A stretch of 64,000 bases of DNA, from NCBI RefSeq assembly GCF_001981305.1, contig NZ_MSCW01000005.1:372001-436000 (forward strand), in the 5' to 3' direction. The notes beneath the pieces are model-generated. The model was not told the DNA's origin. It worked only from the letters and a program-made list of their open reading frames with translations, and made no database searches. Numbering within the stretch: the first letter of the stretch is position 1; the number at the start of each line of letters is the position of its first letter. A program made the translations under genes and the position numbers. The stretch is from Marinobacter lutaoensis (GTDB taxonomy: Bacteria > Pseudomonadota > Gammaproteobacteria > Pseudomonadales > Oleiphilaceae). Below are positions 11,262-20,121 of this stretch, piece after piece.

Positions 11262-11333
11262 GGTTCTCTCTCACTCATTGCCGGTGGTTTTGATTGGATG
11301 AAGGCATCATACTCCGGCCCAATAAATAACTCC

Positions 11334-11376
11334 AATTCATGTTTTTTATTCATTGAATTCCTAATAGGCATGAATT
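11334..11376. promoter_or_regulatory. Candidate LysR-type operator between leuC and its regulator
   Basis: Three related elements lie in this AT-rich stretch: AATTCATG at 11334-11341, the perfect palindrome ATTCATTGAAT at 11348-11358, and CATGAATT at 11369-11376, which is the exact complement of the first. LysR proteins bind T-N11-A palindromes plus a second activation site, so this triple arrangement is what an autoregulatory and leuC-activating region would look like. Function is inferred from position and symmetry. Confidence 0.5.
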
Positions 11377-11412
11377 AGGGTAAGACGAAATCACCCAGTG
11401 ACCGGATCCACC

Positions 11413-12285
11413 ATGGACGCCAACGCGATACAGGCCTTCCTGACCATTGTCGATCAGGGCTCCTTTTCCGAAGCCGCCGAGGTGCTTCACCTGACCCAGC
11501 CGGCCATCAGCAAACGGTTGGCAGCGCTGGAGAACCAGCTTGGCGTGCGCCTGATCGACCGGCGCCAGCGGGAGATTCGCCTGACCGACGCCGGCAAGCG
11601 GCTGCTGCCCCACGCCCGCCGCATCCTTGATGAAATCCACAACGCTCGCATGGCGGTATCGCCGGAAGCGGCGGAGATCGCCGGCGAGCTGCCCATCATC
11701 GCCAGTCACCACATTGGCCTGCATCACCTGCCCCGCTGGCTGCGGCAGCTGCGCAAGTGCTACCCAGACGTCAGCCTGAGCCCCCAGTTCCTGGAATCCG
11801 ACGCAGCCTATGGACAAATGCTCAAACGGCACGCGGAGCTGGGCTTTGTCACCCTAAGCGACAGCATGGCACCGGGCTTTCAAATACACGCACAGTGGCA
11901 GGACCCGATGGCCTTTGTCTGCGGCCCCGACCATCCCCTGGCCGAGCAACCCCGGCCACGACTGGAACACCTGGCGGCGCATCCGGCACTGTTGCCGGAC
12001 ACCAACACTGCCACTTACCGGGTGGTCAGCCGCCTGTTTCTGGAGGCGAACCTCCACCTGTCCCTGATGATGCCCACCAACTATCTGGAAACCATCAAGA
12101 TGATGACCAATGTGGGGCTGGGATGGAGCGTGCTGCCGGTGAGCATGGTGGACGACAATCTGCGGATACTGGAGGTGGGGCACCCGGTGTCCCGAGTGCT
12201 GGGTGCCATCGGGCTGGAGGGACGATCGCTCAGTGCCGCTGCCCGGGCCCTGCTGGACATCGTTCGCCAGGAAGAAGGGCTCTAG
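11413..12285 (+). CDS. LysR-family regulator, probably of leuCDB
   Basis: 290-residue LysR-type regulator. N-terminal winged helix-turn-helix (about 5-63): FLTIVDQGSFSEAAEVLHLTQPAISKRLAALE. The rest is the effector-binding domain, with the TNYLETIKMM and GLGWSVLP segments near its end. ATG at 11413 fits the family start; a GTG five codons earlier (11398) is the alternative. Divergent from leuC across 151 bases containing symmetrical sites, the classic layout of a regulator controlling its neighbour. The effector is likely a leucine-pathway intermediate, but that is inference. Confidence 0.9.
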   Translation: MDANAIQAFLTIVDQGSFSEAAEVLHLTQPAISKRLAALENQLGVRLIDRRQREIRLTDAGKRLLPHARRILDEIHNARMAVSPEAAEIAGELPIIASHHIGLHHLPRWLRQLRKCYPDVSLSPQFLESDAAYGQMLKRHAELGFVTLSDSMAPGFQIHAQWQDPMAFVCGPDHPLAEQPRPRLEHLAAHPALLPDTNTATYRVVSRLFLEANLHLSLMMPTNYLETIKMMTNVGLGWSVLPVSMVDDNLRILEVGHPVSRVLGAIGLEGRSLSAAARALLDIVRQEEGL

Positions 12286-12293
12286 CCCCCGGG

Positions 12294-13436
12294 TCAACGG
12301 GATTCAGCGGGCGCCCGTATCCCCCACCAGGCCACCAGCAGCGCCAGGGTCGCCGCCACCGCACCCCCCCAGAAGGCCGCGCCGGTACCCAGATACTCCA
12401 CCAACAGGCCGGACATCCAGGCGCCCACGGCTCCCCCCGCACCAAAGCTCAGGCCGCTGTACAAGGCCTGGCCCTGGCCATGGTGAGCCTGCCCGAAATA
12501 ACCGTGTATGTATTGCACCGACAGGGCGTGCAGGGCGCCGTAGGACGCCGCATGCAGCAGCTGCGCCAGCAACAGCAGCGCCAGGCCGCCGGTGAGATCG
12601 GCGATCACGCCCCAGCGCAGCGCCGTCAACAACAGCGCGCCCAGGGCAATCCGCCGTAACGAGAGGTGCCGCTGAAGCCGGTGCATGACCAGGAATAGGG
12701 CGATCTCAGCCAGCACCCCCAGCGACCACAGCAGTCCGATCGAGAACTTGCCGTATCCGTGCCGCTCCAGATGGATACTGAAAAACGTGTAGTAGGGGCC
12801 ATGGGAAACCTGCAACAGGAAATTCATCAGGAAGAAGGCCAGCACCGCCCGCTGCCACAGAACTCGGCCAAGGCTCCCTGCCGGAAGGCTCCGCCGCCGC
12901 TCGCCCCGTTCCGCCGGCACCAGGAACGTGGACAGGGCAATGCCGGCAAACACCGGGAGCAGCAACCAGGGCAAAGCCGACACCGGCACACGCTCAAGCA
13001 CGGCCCCCACCAACGCCACCGCACCGATGAAGCCGACCGAGCCCCAAAGTCGCACCTTACCATAGCGGTCCCGCTCCGGCCCGAGGGTGCGTAGGGTGAT
13101 CACTTCGTACAGCGGCAGGATGGCATTCCAGAAAAAGGTGAAGGCCAGCATTGCCAGCAGCAGGCCGGAGAAACCCGGCTCCAGAAAGACCCCGGCAAAG
13201 CAAAGAGCGCCGCCGATGGCGCCGACACGGACCAGGCGGACCCGCTGGCCGGAGCGGTCGCCCAGCCAGCCCCAGACACTGGGGGCAACGATTTTGGTGA
13301 GCTGGATCGACGCCATCAGCGTCGCGATCTGCAGATAACCGAAGCCCCGGGCTTCCAGATAGAGCGACCAGTACGGCAGCATGCCGCCCAGTAGGGCGAA
13401 AAACCAGAAGTAGAGGTTCGACAGGCGCCAGTAAAT
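12294..13436 (-). CDS. MFS transporter, apparent ATT start
   Basis: Twelve-helix major facilitator protein of the small 3-phenylpropionate/nucleoside-permease-like group, about 380 residues. Transmembrane stretches repeat throughout; the loop GWLGDRSGQRVR after helix 2 is the MFS signature. The first in-frame ATG (13380-13382) lies inside the first helix, and the reading frame ahead of it encodes the expected family N-terminus IYWRLSNLYFWFFALLGG. The frame opens just after a TGA at 13440-13442, so the only sensible start is ATT at 13434-13436, with CGGAG eight bases upstream. Third gene of prmB-aroC-MFS, 18 bases after aroC. Substrate unknown. Confidence 0.85.
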   Translation of the reverse strand: MYWRLSNLYFWFFALLGGMLPYWSLYLEARGFGYLQIATLMASIQLTKIVAPSVWGWLGDRSGQRVRLVRVGAIGGALCFAGVFLEPGFSGLLLAMLAFTFFWNAILPLYEVITLRTLGPERDRYGKVRLWGSVGFIGAVALVGAVLERVPVSALPWLLLPVFAGIALSTFLVPAERGERRRSLPAGSLGRVLWQRAVLAFFLMNFLLQVSHGPYYTFFSIHLERHGYGKFSIGLLWSLGVLAEIALFLVMHRLQRHLSLRRIALGALLLTALRWGVIADLTGGLALLLLAQLLHAASYGALHALSVQYIHGYFGQAHHGQGQALYSGLSFGAGGAVGAWMSGLLVEYLGTGAAFWGGAVAATLALLVAWWGIRAPAESR

Positions 13437-13454
13437 CGCTCAGACTCCGAACGG

Positions 13455-14549
13455 TCAGCGTTGGCCGAGCACCGGAGTGGTCACGGCCACGTCACCATTC
13501 TGCGCACGGTGCCGCAGATAGTGATCCATCAACACAATCGCCATCATCGCCTCGGCGATCGGGGTGGCCCGGATGCCGACACAGGGATCGTGCCGCCCAG
13601 TGGTGATCACCTCCACCGGGTTGCCCTCCACGTCAATGCTCCGCCCCGGCAGGCGGAGACTGGAGGTGGGCTTGAGGGCAATGCTGGCCACGATCGGCTG
13701 GCCGGAGGAAATCCCCCCAAGCACACCCCCGGCGTTGTTGCTGAGAAAGCCCTCGGGCGTCATTTCATCCCGGTGTTCGGTTCCCTTCTGCTCGACGCAG
13801 GCAAATCCGGCGCCGATTTCCACGCCCTTGACCGCGTTGATGCTCATCAGCGCATGCGCCAGATCGGCGTCCAGCCGGTCGAAGATCGGCTCGCCCAGAC
13901 CCGGCGGCACCCCTTCGGCGACGACGTTGATCCGCGCGCCAATGGAGTCCCCCTCCTTGCGCAGGGCATCCATGTAGGCCTCCAGTTCCGGCACCTTGTC
14001 CGGATCCGGACAGAAGAACGGATTCCGGTCGACCTGATCCCAGTCAAGCGTTTCCACCCGGATCGGGCCAAGCTGGGCCAGATAACCCCGGATCCGGATC
14101 CCCAGCCGTTCAGCCAGGAACTTGCGTGCCACCGCCCCCGCAGCCACCCGCATCGCGGTCTCCCGGGCGGATGAACGGCCACCGCCCCGGTAATCCCGAA
14201 TGCCGTACTTGTGCCAGTAGGTATAGTCGGCGTGGGCGGGACGGAACTGGCGGGCGATCCTGCCATAGTCCTTGGATCGCTGATCGGTGTTTTCAATGAG
14301 CAACCCGATGGGCGTGCCGGTGGTCCGGCCCTCGAACACCCCGGACAGGATCCGCACCTCATCCGGCTCGCGCCGCTGGGTGGTGTGACGCGAGGTGCCC
14401 GGTTTGCGACGGTCCAGGTCCCGCTGCAAGTCGGCCTCCGAGAGGGCCAGCCCGGGCGGGCAGCCATCAATGATGCAGCCGAGCGCAGGGCCGTGGCTCT
14501 CGCCGAACGTGGTGACGGTGAACAGTTTTCCGAAGGTGTTTCCCGACAT
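13455..14549 (-). CDS. aroC: Chorismate synthase
   Basis: Last step of the shikimate pathway, converting EPSP to chorismate with reduced flavin. 364 residues. Signatures: [18 protein letters not shown] near the N-terminus, [12 protein letters not shown] in the middle, and [18 protein letters not shown] near the C-terminus. It supplies chorismate to the trp and pabB genes also present in this window. Sits between prmB and an MFS transporter, an arrangement I recall in many gammaproteobacteria. Confidence 0.98.
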   Translation of the reverse strand: MSGNTFGKLFTVTTFGESHGPALGCIIDGCPPGLALSEADLQRDLDRRKPGTSRHTTQRREPDEVRILSGVFEGRTTGTPIGLLIENTDQRSKDYGRIARQFRPAHADYTYWHKYGIRDYRGGGRSSARETAMRVAAGAVARKFLAERLGIRIRGYLAQLGPIRVETLDWDQVDRNPFFCPDPDKVPELEAYMDALRKEGDSIGARINVVAEGVPPGLGEPIFDRLDADLAHALMSINAVKGVEIGAGFACVEQKGTEHRDEMTPEGFLSNNAGGVLGGISSGQPIVASIALKPTSSLRLPGRSIDVEGNPVEVITTGRHDPCVGIRATPIAEAMMAIVLMDHYLRHRAQNGDVAVTTPVLGQR

Positions 14550-14576
14550 GGTTGCGTATCTTGTCCCGTGTTGTGG

Positions 14577-15491
14577 TCAGTGGGCGCTGGAACGGCGGGC
14601 TTGCCAGTCCCGGAGGTCCTGGGCCCGCAGCAGGAACACGCCGTCGCCGCCGTTTTCGAATTCCAGCCAGGTGAACGGCAGGTCCGGATAGGCCGCTTCC
14701 AGGGCTTCCCAGCTGTTCCCGACCTCAACGATCAGCAGACCCTCCTCGGTCAAGTGATCGGCGGCGCCGTCCAGAATACGGCGGGCAATGTCCAGACCGT
14801 CGTCGCCGGCCGCCAGGCCGAGCTGGGGCTCGTGGCGATACTCCGCCGGCATCGCCGCCAGATCCCGGGCGTCGACATAGGGAGGATTGCTCAGAATCAC
14901 ATCGTAGCGTTCGGTGATCGCGTCGAATACATCGGAGCGGATCGTGCGCACCCGGTCACGGACCTCGTGCAGGTCGATGTTCGCTTCCGCCACGGCCAGA
15001 GCATCCTCGGAAATGTCGGACAGATCGACCAGGGCGCCCTCGAACACCGTCGCCGCACCGATGCCAATGCAGCCGCTGCCGGTACACAGATCCAGCACCC
15101 GATGCACCGGCGTCTCGCCGAGCCACGGCTGAAGCCCCTTTTCCAGCAACTCGCCGATGGGGGAACGGGGAATCAGGACCCGCTCATCAACCTTGAACGG
15201 CATCCCCATGAACCAAGCCTCGCCCAGAAGATACGCCAACGGCACCCGATCCCTCACCCGCCGCTCGATGCGCTCGAACACGATCTCCCGTTCCCGTCGC
15301 AACAGCCGGGCGTCCAGGAAGACCGTGTTGTTTGCCAACGGCAGATTGAGGCTGCGCAGCACCAGGTGCACGGCCTCGTCCCAGGCATTGTCGGTGCCGT
15401 GCCCGAAATACACGTCGGAGCCGGCGAACCGGGAAGTGGCATAACGAAGGTAGTCCCTTACGGTGGTCAGGTCATCAATGGGGCTGGTCAC
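14577..15491 (-). CDS. prmB: Ribosomal protein uL3 glutamine N5-methyltransferase
   Basis: SAM-dependent methyltransferase modifying the Gln of ribosomal protein L3. 304 residues. The SAM-binding motif I is VLDLCTGSGCIGI and the catalytic NPPY motif is ILSNPPYVDARD. The start GTG at 15491 gives the family N-terminus TSPIDDLTTVRDYLRYA and has AGGA 11 bases upstream; the frame is open for another 83 codons with no homology. PrmC is the close paralogue, but the N-terminal part and the aroC neighbour favour PrmB. Confidence 0.94.
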   Translation of the reverse strand: MTSPIDDLTTVRDYLRYATSRFAGSDVYFGHGTDNAWDEAVHLVLRSLNLPLANNTVFLDARLLRREREIVFERIERRVRDRVPLAYLLGEAWFMGMPFKVDERVLIPRSPIGELLEKGLQPWLGETPVHRVLDLCTGSGCIGIGAATVFEGALVDLSDISEDALAVAEANIDLHEVRDRVRTIRSDVFDAITERYDVILSNPPYVDARDLAAMPAEYRHEPQLGLAAGDDGLDIARRILDGAADHLTEEGLLIVEVGNSWEALEAAYPDLPFTWLEFENGGDGVFLLRAQDLRDWQARRSSAH

Positions 15492-15524
15492 TGCGGATGA
15501 TTCCTGTTGTTTGGCAAATGTCGC

Positions 15525-15546
15525 GCGGATTATACGCTGAATCCGC
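15525..15546 (-). promoter_or_regulatory. Putative prmB promoter inside a palindrome
   Basis: A perfect TATAAT lies on the minus strand at 15529-15534, 38 bases ahead of the prmB start. It overlaps the inverted repeat GCGGATT (15525-15531) / AATCCGC (15540-15546). No convincing -35 box is seen, so the promoter may need an activator, or the palindrome may be a binding site. Confidence 0.4.
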
Positions 15547-15573
15547 ACCCTACTGCAGCCGCTTCCGCCGGTT

Positions 15574-16809
15574 CTAGACCGCCAGGGGCCCGGAGCTGGT
15601 ACGGTGCCGCTCGTAGCGATCCAGAGCCGCGGCCATGCGTTCCCGCCCCAGCTGAATGAGTTCCGGGGCCTTGTGATAGTCGTAACTGCGACAGGCATTC
15701 TTGGGAATGTTGACCAGCAGGTCGGGCGGATAACCGGCAATTTTGTACTGAATCAGCGCACTCTGCATCGTCTCAATGGACAGGTTCATGACGTCGAACT
15801 TGCCGATCCCGAGCTTGTCCCAATCAATGACCTCCCGCTCCTCGGCGGCACCCTTCGCGGCCTTGCGCTCACCAGAGGCATCCGGCTCCGGTGCCGGTTT
15901 GTCCAGCTCCCGCCGGCGCACCTCCCGCTCCAGTTTCTGCTCGGCGGTCGTGGTGTCCGGATCCGCCCGACGGGACGTCAGGGACTTCAGGGATTCCCAA
16001 TCGAACCAGCGGGACGCTTTTTCCCTAAGCACATCCACCCACTCGTCGATTTCCCGGCCGCTTTCGTGGCCGGTCACGAACGCGGCATCCGGAATCCGCT
16101 GACGCTGGTCATCCTCGCCGCTCAGGTTCACCGCGACGATCAGATCGGCGTGGGCGGAAATGGTGGGGATGATCGGCAGGGGGTTCAGCAGGGCACCGTC
16201 CACCAGCACCCGGCCGTTGAGCACCAGTGGCGTCACCACGCCGGGAATCGCCACCGATGCCCGGATCGCCTGATCCAGAGGCCCTTCCTGGAACCAGACT
16301 TCCTTGTGGGCGAGCAGGTCGGTGGCGACGGCGGTATAAGCAATGGGCAGGTCCTCGATGCGGATGTCACCGAGCATTTCACGGACAATGGAAAAAATTT
16401 TCTCGCCCCGGATCGCGCCAACGGAGCTGAAGGTTACATCCAACAATTTCAACACGTCGAACTGGCCCAGGCCAGTCACCCAGTCCTTATAGTCCTGCAA
16501 CTTGCCGGCGGCATGGAAGCCACCAATCAGCGCCCCCATGGAACAGCCGGACACGGCGACAATCCGGTAGCCCCGCTCCAGCAAAATCTCGATGGCGCCG
16601 ATGTGGGCGTACCCCCTGGCGCCGCCGCTGCCGAGTGTCAGCGCCACGGTCCGTTGGTGTTCCGGCTGCACCCGGGATTCCTCGCTCGCGGTCGCCACCG
16701 ATGCCGCGGACAGATCGGAACTCTCCACCACCACGGACACCCGGTGCTCGGGCACCTCCGTCTCTTCCGTCCCGGCCGGAACGTCCGGACCTTCCTCATC
16801 CCCCGTCAT
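15574..16809 (-). CDS. Patatin-like phospholipase family protein (RssA-like)
   Basis: 411 residues with an N-terminal patatin domain (about 50-250). LGSGGARGYAHIG is the oxyanion-hole glycine motif, SGCSMGALIGG contains the catalytic Ser, and LVDGALLNPLP contains the Asp of the dyad, so it should be an active lipid acyl hydrolase. The C-terminal half is a charged linker followed by a conserved YKIAGYPPDLLVNIP segment found in RssA/NTE-like proteins. No signal peptide: likely cytoplasmic or membrane-associated. A strong AGGAGG precedes the ATG. Follows the DUF4892-like gene by four bases. Substrate unknown. Confidence 0.88.
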   Translation of the reverse strand: MTGDEEGPDVPAGTEETEVPEHRVSVVVESSDLSAASVATASEESRVQPEHQRTVALTLGSGGARGYAHIGAIEILLERGYRIVAVSGCSMGALIGGFHAAGKLQDYKDWVTGLGQFDVLKLLDVTFSSVGAIRGEKIFSIVREMLGDIRIEDLPIAYTAVATDLLAHKEVWFQEGPLDQAIRASVAIPGVVTPLVLNGRVLVDGALLNPLPIIPTISAHADLIVAVNLSGEDDQRQRIPDAAFVTGHESGREIDEWVDVLREKASRWFDWESLKSLTSRRADPDTTTAEQKLEREVRRRELDKPAPEPDASGERKAAKGAAEEREVIDWDKLGIGKFDVMNLSIETMQSALIQYKIAGYPPDLLVNIPKNACRSYDYHKAPELIQLGRERMAAALDRYERHRTSSGPLAV

Positions 16810-16813
16810 GGCC

Positions 16814-17704
16814 TTACCTCCTGATCACGACGATTTCGATTCGATTCCCCTGGCGTTCGGGATCGGACAGAGCAATGCCCGGCCCCACGACAATCAGCCG
16901 TTGCCGGTCACGGGATACGCCGGTTCGGGCCAGAACCTCGCTGAGCGAGGTCAGCGCCGCCTCCGCCCGTGCCCGTGCCGATTCGTAGGATTCATCCGGT
17001 GCCAACGCCGAGAACCCGGCCAGCACCACCAGGGCGCCCGGCTGTTCCGCCAGCTCGCGGATCCGGCGCCGGTCCGTGGCGTGCCAGTCGAACCGATAGG
17101 TCACCTCCCCCTGCCAGGGAACCACCCAGGGGCCAAGCACCCGGCGGGAAGCCTCGGCAAGACCGGGTATCACAGCCTCGGGTTGCACCCGCAGGTGCTC
17201 AACCCATACATACTCGCGCAGGTTGCCGCGGGTCACGGTATAAACCAGCGTCAGCCAGCGGGCGCCATCCCCGTCCTCCGACACCGCGACCAAATAGTCC
17301 TGCTCCGAGTCGCGGCCATTGAGCACGGCCTGCCCGAACACCCGGTTGGCCCAGATCACGCTGCGACCACAGCGAACGTTCTCACACTCGAACAGGATAC
17401 GCGCGCCCTCCTCCTGTAAGCCACGAAGGTAATGATCGCGGGCCTCGCGCCGGGTCGCGTCCCGAGCCAGCTGGTATAGCCGACCCTCGCCGGTAACCGG
17501 TAACCGGGCCATGGTTTCGGAGCGGATCTCGTCATTGATTTCCCGGACCGGGCTGAACAGCACCAGATGGCCCGGAGATTCGATCTCCACCGAGGCTTCC
17601 CGGGTCGACTGCGGAAACGGATCGGGGAACGCGTCGGCCCGGGCCGGCACGGCCAGCAGCAGGAGCAGCGCTGACAGCATCCACCTCGAAGACAGGGTCA
17701 TCAT
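16814..17704 (-). CDS. Secreted DUF4892-like protein
   Basis: 296 residues starting with a clear signal peptide (WMLSALLLLLAVPARADA), so periplasmic or outer-membrane facing. The middle part resembles the DUF4892 family (YQLARDATRREARDHY, CENVRCGRSVIWAN, DYLVAVS). The C-terminal stretch, from VVLAGFSALAPDESYESARARAEAAL to NRIEIVVIRR, looks like a reduced OmpA-type peptidoglycan-binding fold. Its start is four bases from the hydrolase stop. Function unknown; family assignment is from memory of the motif pattern. Confidence 0.75.
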   Translation of the reverse strand: MMTLSSRWMLSALLLLLAVPARADAFPDPFPQSTREASVEIESPGHLVLFSPVREINDEIRSETMARLPVTGEGRLYQLARDATRREARDHYLRGLQEEGARILFECENVRCGRSVIWANRVFGQAVLNGRDSEQDYLVAVSEDGDGARWLTLVYTVTRGNLREYVWVEHLRVQPEAVIPGLAEASRRVLGPWVVPWQGEVTYRFDWHATDRRRIRELAEQPGALVVLAGFSALAPDESYESARARAEAALTSLSEVLARTGVSRDRQRLIVVGPGIALSDPERQGNRIEIVVIRR

Positions 17705-17707
17705 GAT

Positions 17708-18616
17708 TCAGGGTTGCTCCAGAAAGCGACTCACCGCCCGCGCGACCGGAGCCGTGTCCCCATCCAGATGGCAATGGTGGCCGCCCGGCACCTCGATCAC
17801 CGACAGGTCGCGGATCAACCCCGCGCGCTCCACCAGTTGGCCCCGGCTGGCCAAGAGCCCATTCGCCGCCTGTACCAGCAGCGTCGGCGTGGTGATTGCC
17901 GCCAGCGTGGCACGAACCTGATCCTCGGTCATCATTAGGGGAGACGGGTGCCGAAGTCTCGGGTCGGTGCGCCAGACAAAGCCCCGCTCGACGGGTTTCA
18001 GGTTGCGTGGCACCAGCGTCAGGGCCGCCTCGTGGCTCAGGGGGCTGACACCCCCTTCCCTCGCCTTCGCCGCGGTTGTGATGTCGGGGTAAACCACCGC
18101 CCGGCCCGAGCCGCGAAGCCGCTTGCCAATGGCACGGCGCAGTTGTGGCACCGTGTCTTCGAGCGGCCGGCTGATCGCCCCCAGGCTGTCGATCATCACC
18201 AGTCGCCGGACCCTCTCGGGAAACGCGGCGGCATACAGCCCGGCGACGATGCCTCCGAGCGAATGACCGACCAGGTCCACCCGGTCGTCAGCGCCAGGAC
18301 ACAGAGGGTGCTCCAGCAGCTCTGCCAGATCCGAGACATAATCCATCAGCCAATAGGACTGTCCGGGGCTGCGGTGCCCGGAGTGACCATGCCCGGCCAT
18401 ATCAATGGCATGAACCGGCCCCAGGGAGGCCAGCTCCGGCGCGAGCCGGGTGAAGGAGAGGCAGTTGTCGAGCCAGCCGTGCAGCAGCACCAGAGGCCGC
18501 GAAGGGACTGCGGCCGCCGGAGAAGACCAGGACATGCCCACCAGCGTCAGCTGGGAGAGCGGCCAGGAAGCGTCACGGCATGTCACACGGGCGGAAGAGG
18601 TCACCGGCATATCCAT
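17708..18616 (-). CDS. Alpha/beta-fold hydrolase
   Basis: 302 residues, alpha/beta hydrolase fold. VLLHGWLDNCLSF is the oxyanion/HG motif, VDLVGHSLGGIVAGLYAA the nucleophile elbow with catalytic Ser (GHSLGG), and VPGGHHCHLDGD near the end holds the catalytic His. No signal peptide. It lies between pilZ and the DUF4892-like gene in an apparent run of co-directional genes. The substrate cannot be told; family members include esterases, epoxide hydrolases and haloperoxidase-like enzymes. Confidence 0.88.
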   Translation of the reverse strand: MDMPVTSSARVTCRDASWPLSQLTLVGMSWSSPAAAVPSRPLVLLHGWLDNCLSFTRLAPELASLGPVHAIDMAGHGHSGHRSPGQSYWLMDYVSDLAELLEHPLCPGADDRVDLVGHSLGGIVAGLYAAAFPERVRRLVMIDSLGAISRPLEDTVPQLRRAIGKRLRGSGRAVVYPDITTAAKAREGGVSPLSHEAALTLVPRNLKPVERGFVWRTDPRLRHPSPLMMTEDQVRATLAAITTPTLLVQAANGLLASRGQLVERAGLIRDLSVIEVPGGHHCHLDGDTAPVARAVSRFLEQP

Positions 18617-18628
18617 CGTCCGGCCACC

Positions 18629-18979
18629 TCACATGGTGTGCGTGGGGCGGTCGGAGGTCAGTGACCCAGCGAGATAGGATTCGATCTTGGTCCGCGCGGT
18701 TTCGTCGTCGCCGTTGAACTGGACGCCTATCCCGGCGGCACGGTTGCCTTGGGCGCCCTTCGGCGTGATCCAGACAACCTTGCCCGCCACCGGGATTTTC
18801 TCGGGCTCGTCCATCAGGTTGAGCAGCAGAAACACCTCATCGCCCAACTGGTACTGTTTCTGGGTCGGGATGAACAGGCCACCCTGTTTGATGTACGGCA
18901 TGTACGCTGCGTACAGGACCGCCTTGTCCTTGATGGTCAGGGTAAGAATACCACTGCGTGCGCCAAATCCTGGGCCCAT
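18629..18979 (-). CDS. pilZ: PilZ domain protein (type IV pilus)
   Basis: 116-residue PilZ, close to the original Pseudomonas PilZ needed for type IV pilus biogenesis. ILTLTIKDKAVLYAAYMP and DEVFLLLNLMDEPEKIPV are characteristic, and the C-terminus carries AGIGVQF. Pilus-type PilZ proteins lack the RxxxR c-di-GMP-binding motif, and none is visible here either. ATG at 18979 is preferred to the GTG three codons earlier because AGGTG stands six bases before it. It follows holB, as in Pseudomonas (holB-pilZ). Together with fimV this supports twitching motility. Confidence 0.93.
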   Translation of the reverse strand: MGPGFGARSGILTLTIKDKAVLYAAYMPYIKQGGLFIPTQKQYQLGDEVFLLLNLMDEPEKIPVAGKVVWITPKGAQGNRAAGIGVQFNGDDETARTKIESYLAGSLTSDRPTHTM

Positions 18980-19089
18980 AGTCGACACCTATTCTTGCGT
19001 TACTGGGGAACGGACCGGACAGGAATACCGAAAAACCTGTCATTCCGCAATCATAGCAGCTGCCGGAGCGGGACACGCAAACCGGAGCG

Positions 19090-20121
19090 TCAGCCGGCCC
19101 TGCGACGGGGCATCAGCGCCTGCCAGGCCAGCAGCAACCGGGACGCCTCCAGCTCCGGGTTGACGTTGTAGACACCGGCCGCGCGGGCTTCCCGTACCTG
19201 ATCGAGCAGCTCGTGGGCCCGCCAGGGCGGGTTGTGCCGGGCCAGGAACTCCAGCATATCGGCCGCGTCCGGGTCGGCCACGGTACCCCCCGCCGCCAGC
19301 CGGGCCAGATCCGCGGCCCATCCCTCAAACAGACCGAGCGCCTCCTCCAGGCCCAGGGCCTTGAAGGCCCGGGCGGCATCGGCCACGGGCATCTCACCGC
19401 GCATGAACCGGCGAAAGGCGTCAAATGCGGTGTCACGCAGTTCAAGAAAATCGCCGGTCAGATATTCCAGCGCCAGTCTCGGCGCGCGGTCGGCCAGTGC
19501 CAGGGCGCGGCGAACCCGATCCGCCGGAGGGGCGGGTGTATCGCCACCGAGGCCATCCAGAGCCCGCGCCAGCCACTGCTCCGCCTGTGCCATGGAGGGT
19601 ACGGGCACCATCAGGGTCTGACATCGGGAACGAATGGTCGGCAGCACCGGCCGCCCGGTTTCCTGAAGCAGCAGCAGGGTCACGTCGGGCAGCGGTTCCT
19701 CCAGGGTTTTCAGCAGGGCATTGGCCGCGTTCACATTCAGCTGGTCCGCCCGGTCGATGATGGCCACCTTGTGATGGGCAACCTGCGGCGATGCCACGGC
19801 AAAGGCGGACAAGGCCCGGATCTGATCGACCTTGATCATACGTGAGGTTTCCGGGGCATAGACGCGTAGATCCGGATGGCTGCCCGCCATCACCAACTCG
19901 CACTGTTTGCAGGTACCGCAAGCGACCGGCCGCCCCTCGTGGCGGCCAGCCGGTGTTTCACACAGCAACAGGCCTGCCACCGCTTCCGCCCAGGCACGTT
20001 TGCCCACGCCCCGCTCACCGTTGAGGATCAGGGCATGGGGCAGGCGGTCCTCCGCCAAGCGCGCCTGCACCTGACGCCAGGCGCGTTCCAACCAAGGCAT
20101 TGTCTGGGCGATGTCTGTCAC
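19090..20121 (-). CDS. holB: DNA polymerase III subunit delta prime
   Basis: Clamp-loader subunit of the replicative polymerase. 343 residues. An AAA+ fold with GERGVGKRAWAEA (Walker A-like), a zinc module CGTCKQCELVMAGSHPD, IIDRADQLNVNAANALLKTLEEP (Walker B region) and the TIRSRCQ arginine-finger motif. Its ATG overlaps the stop of the transglutaminase gene by four bases. The usual upstream gene tmk is absent here. Confidence 0.95.
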   Translation of the reverse strand: MTDIAQTMPWLERAWRQVQARLAEDRLPHALILNGERGVGKRAWAEAVAGLLLCETPAGRHEGRPVACGTCKQCELVMAGSHPDLRVYAPETSRMIKVDQIRALSAFAVASPQVAHHKVAIIDRADQLNVNAANALLKTLEEPLPDVTLLLLQETGRPVLPTIRSRCQTLMVPVPSMAQAEQWLARALDGLGGDTPAPPADRVRRALALADRAPRLALEYLTGDFLELRDTAFDAFRRFMRGEMPVADAARAFKALGLEEALGLFEGWAADLARLAAGGTVADPDAADMLEFLARHNPPWRAHELLDQVREARAAGVYNVNPELEASRLLLAWQALMPRRRAG

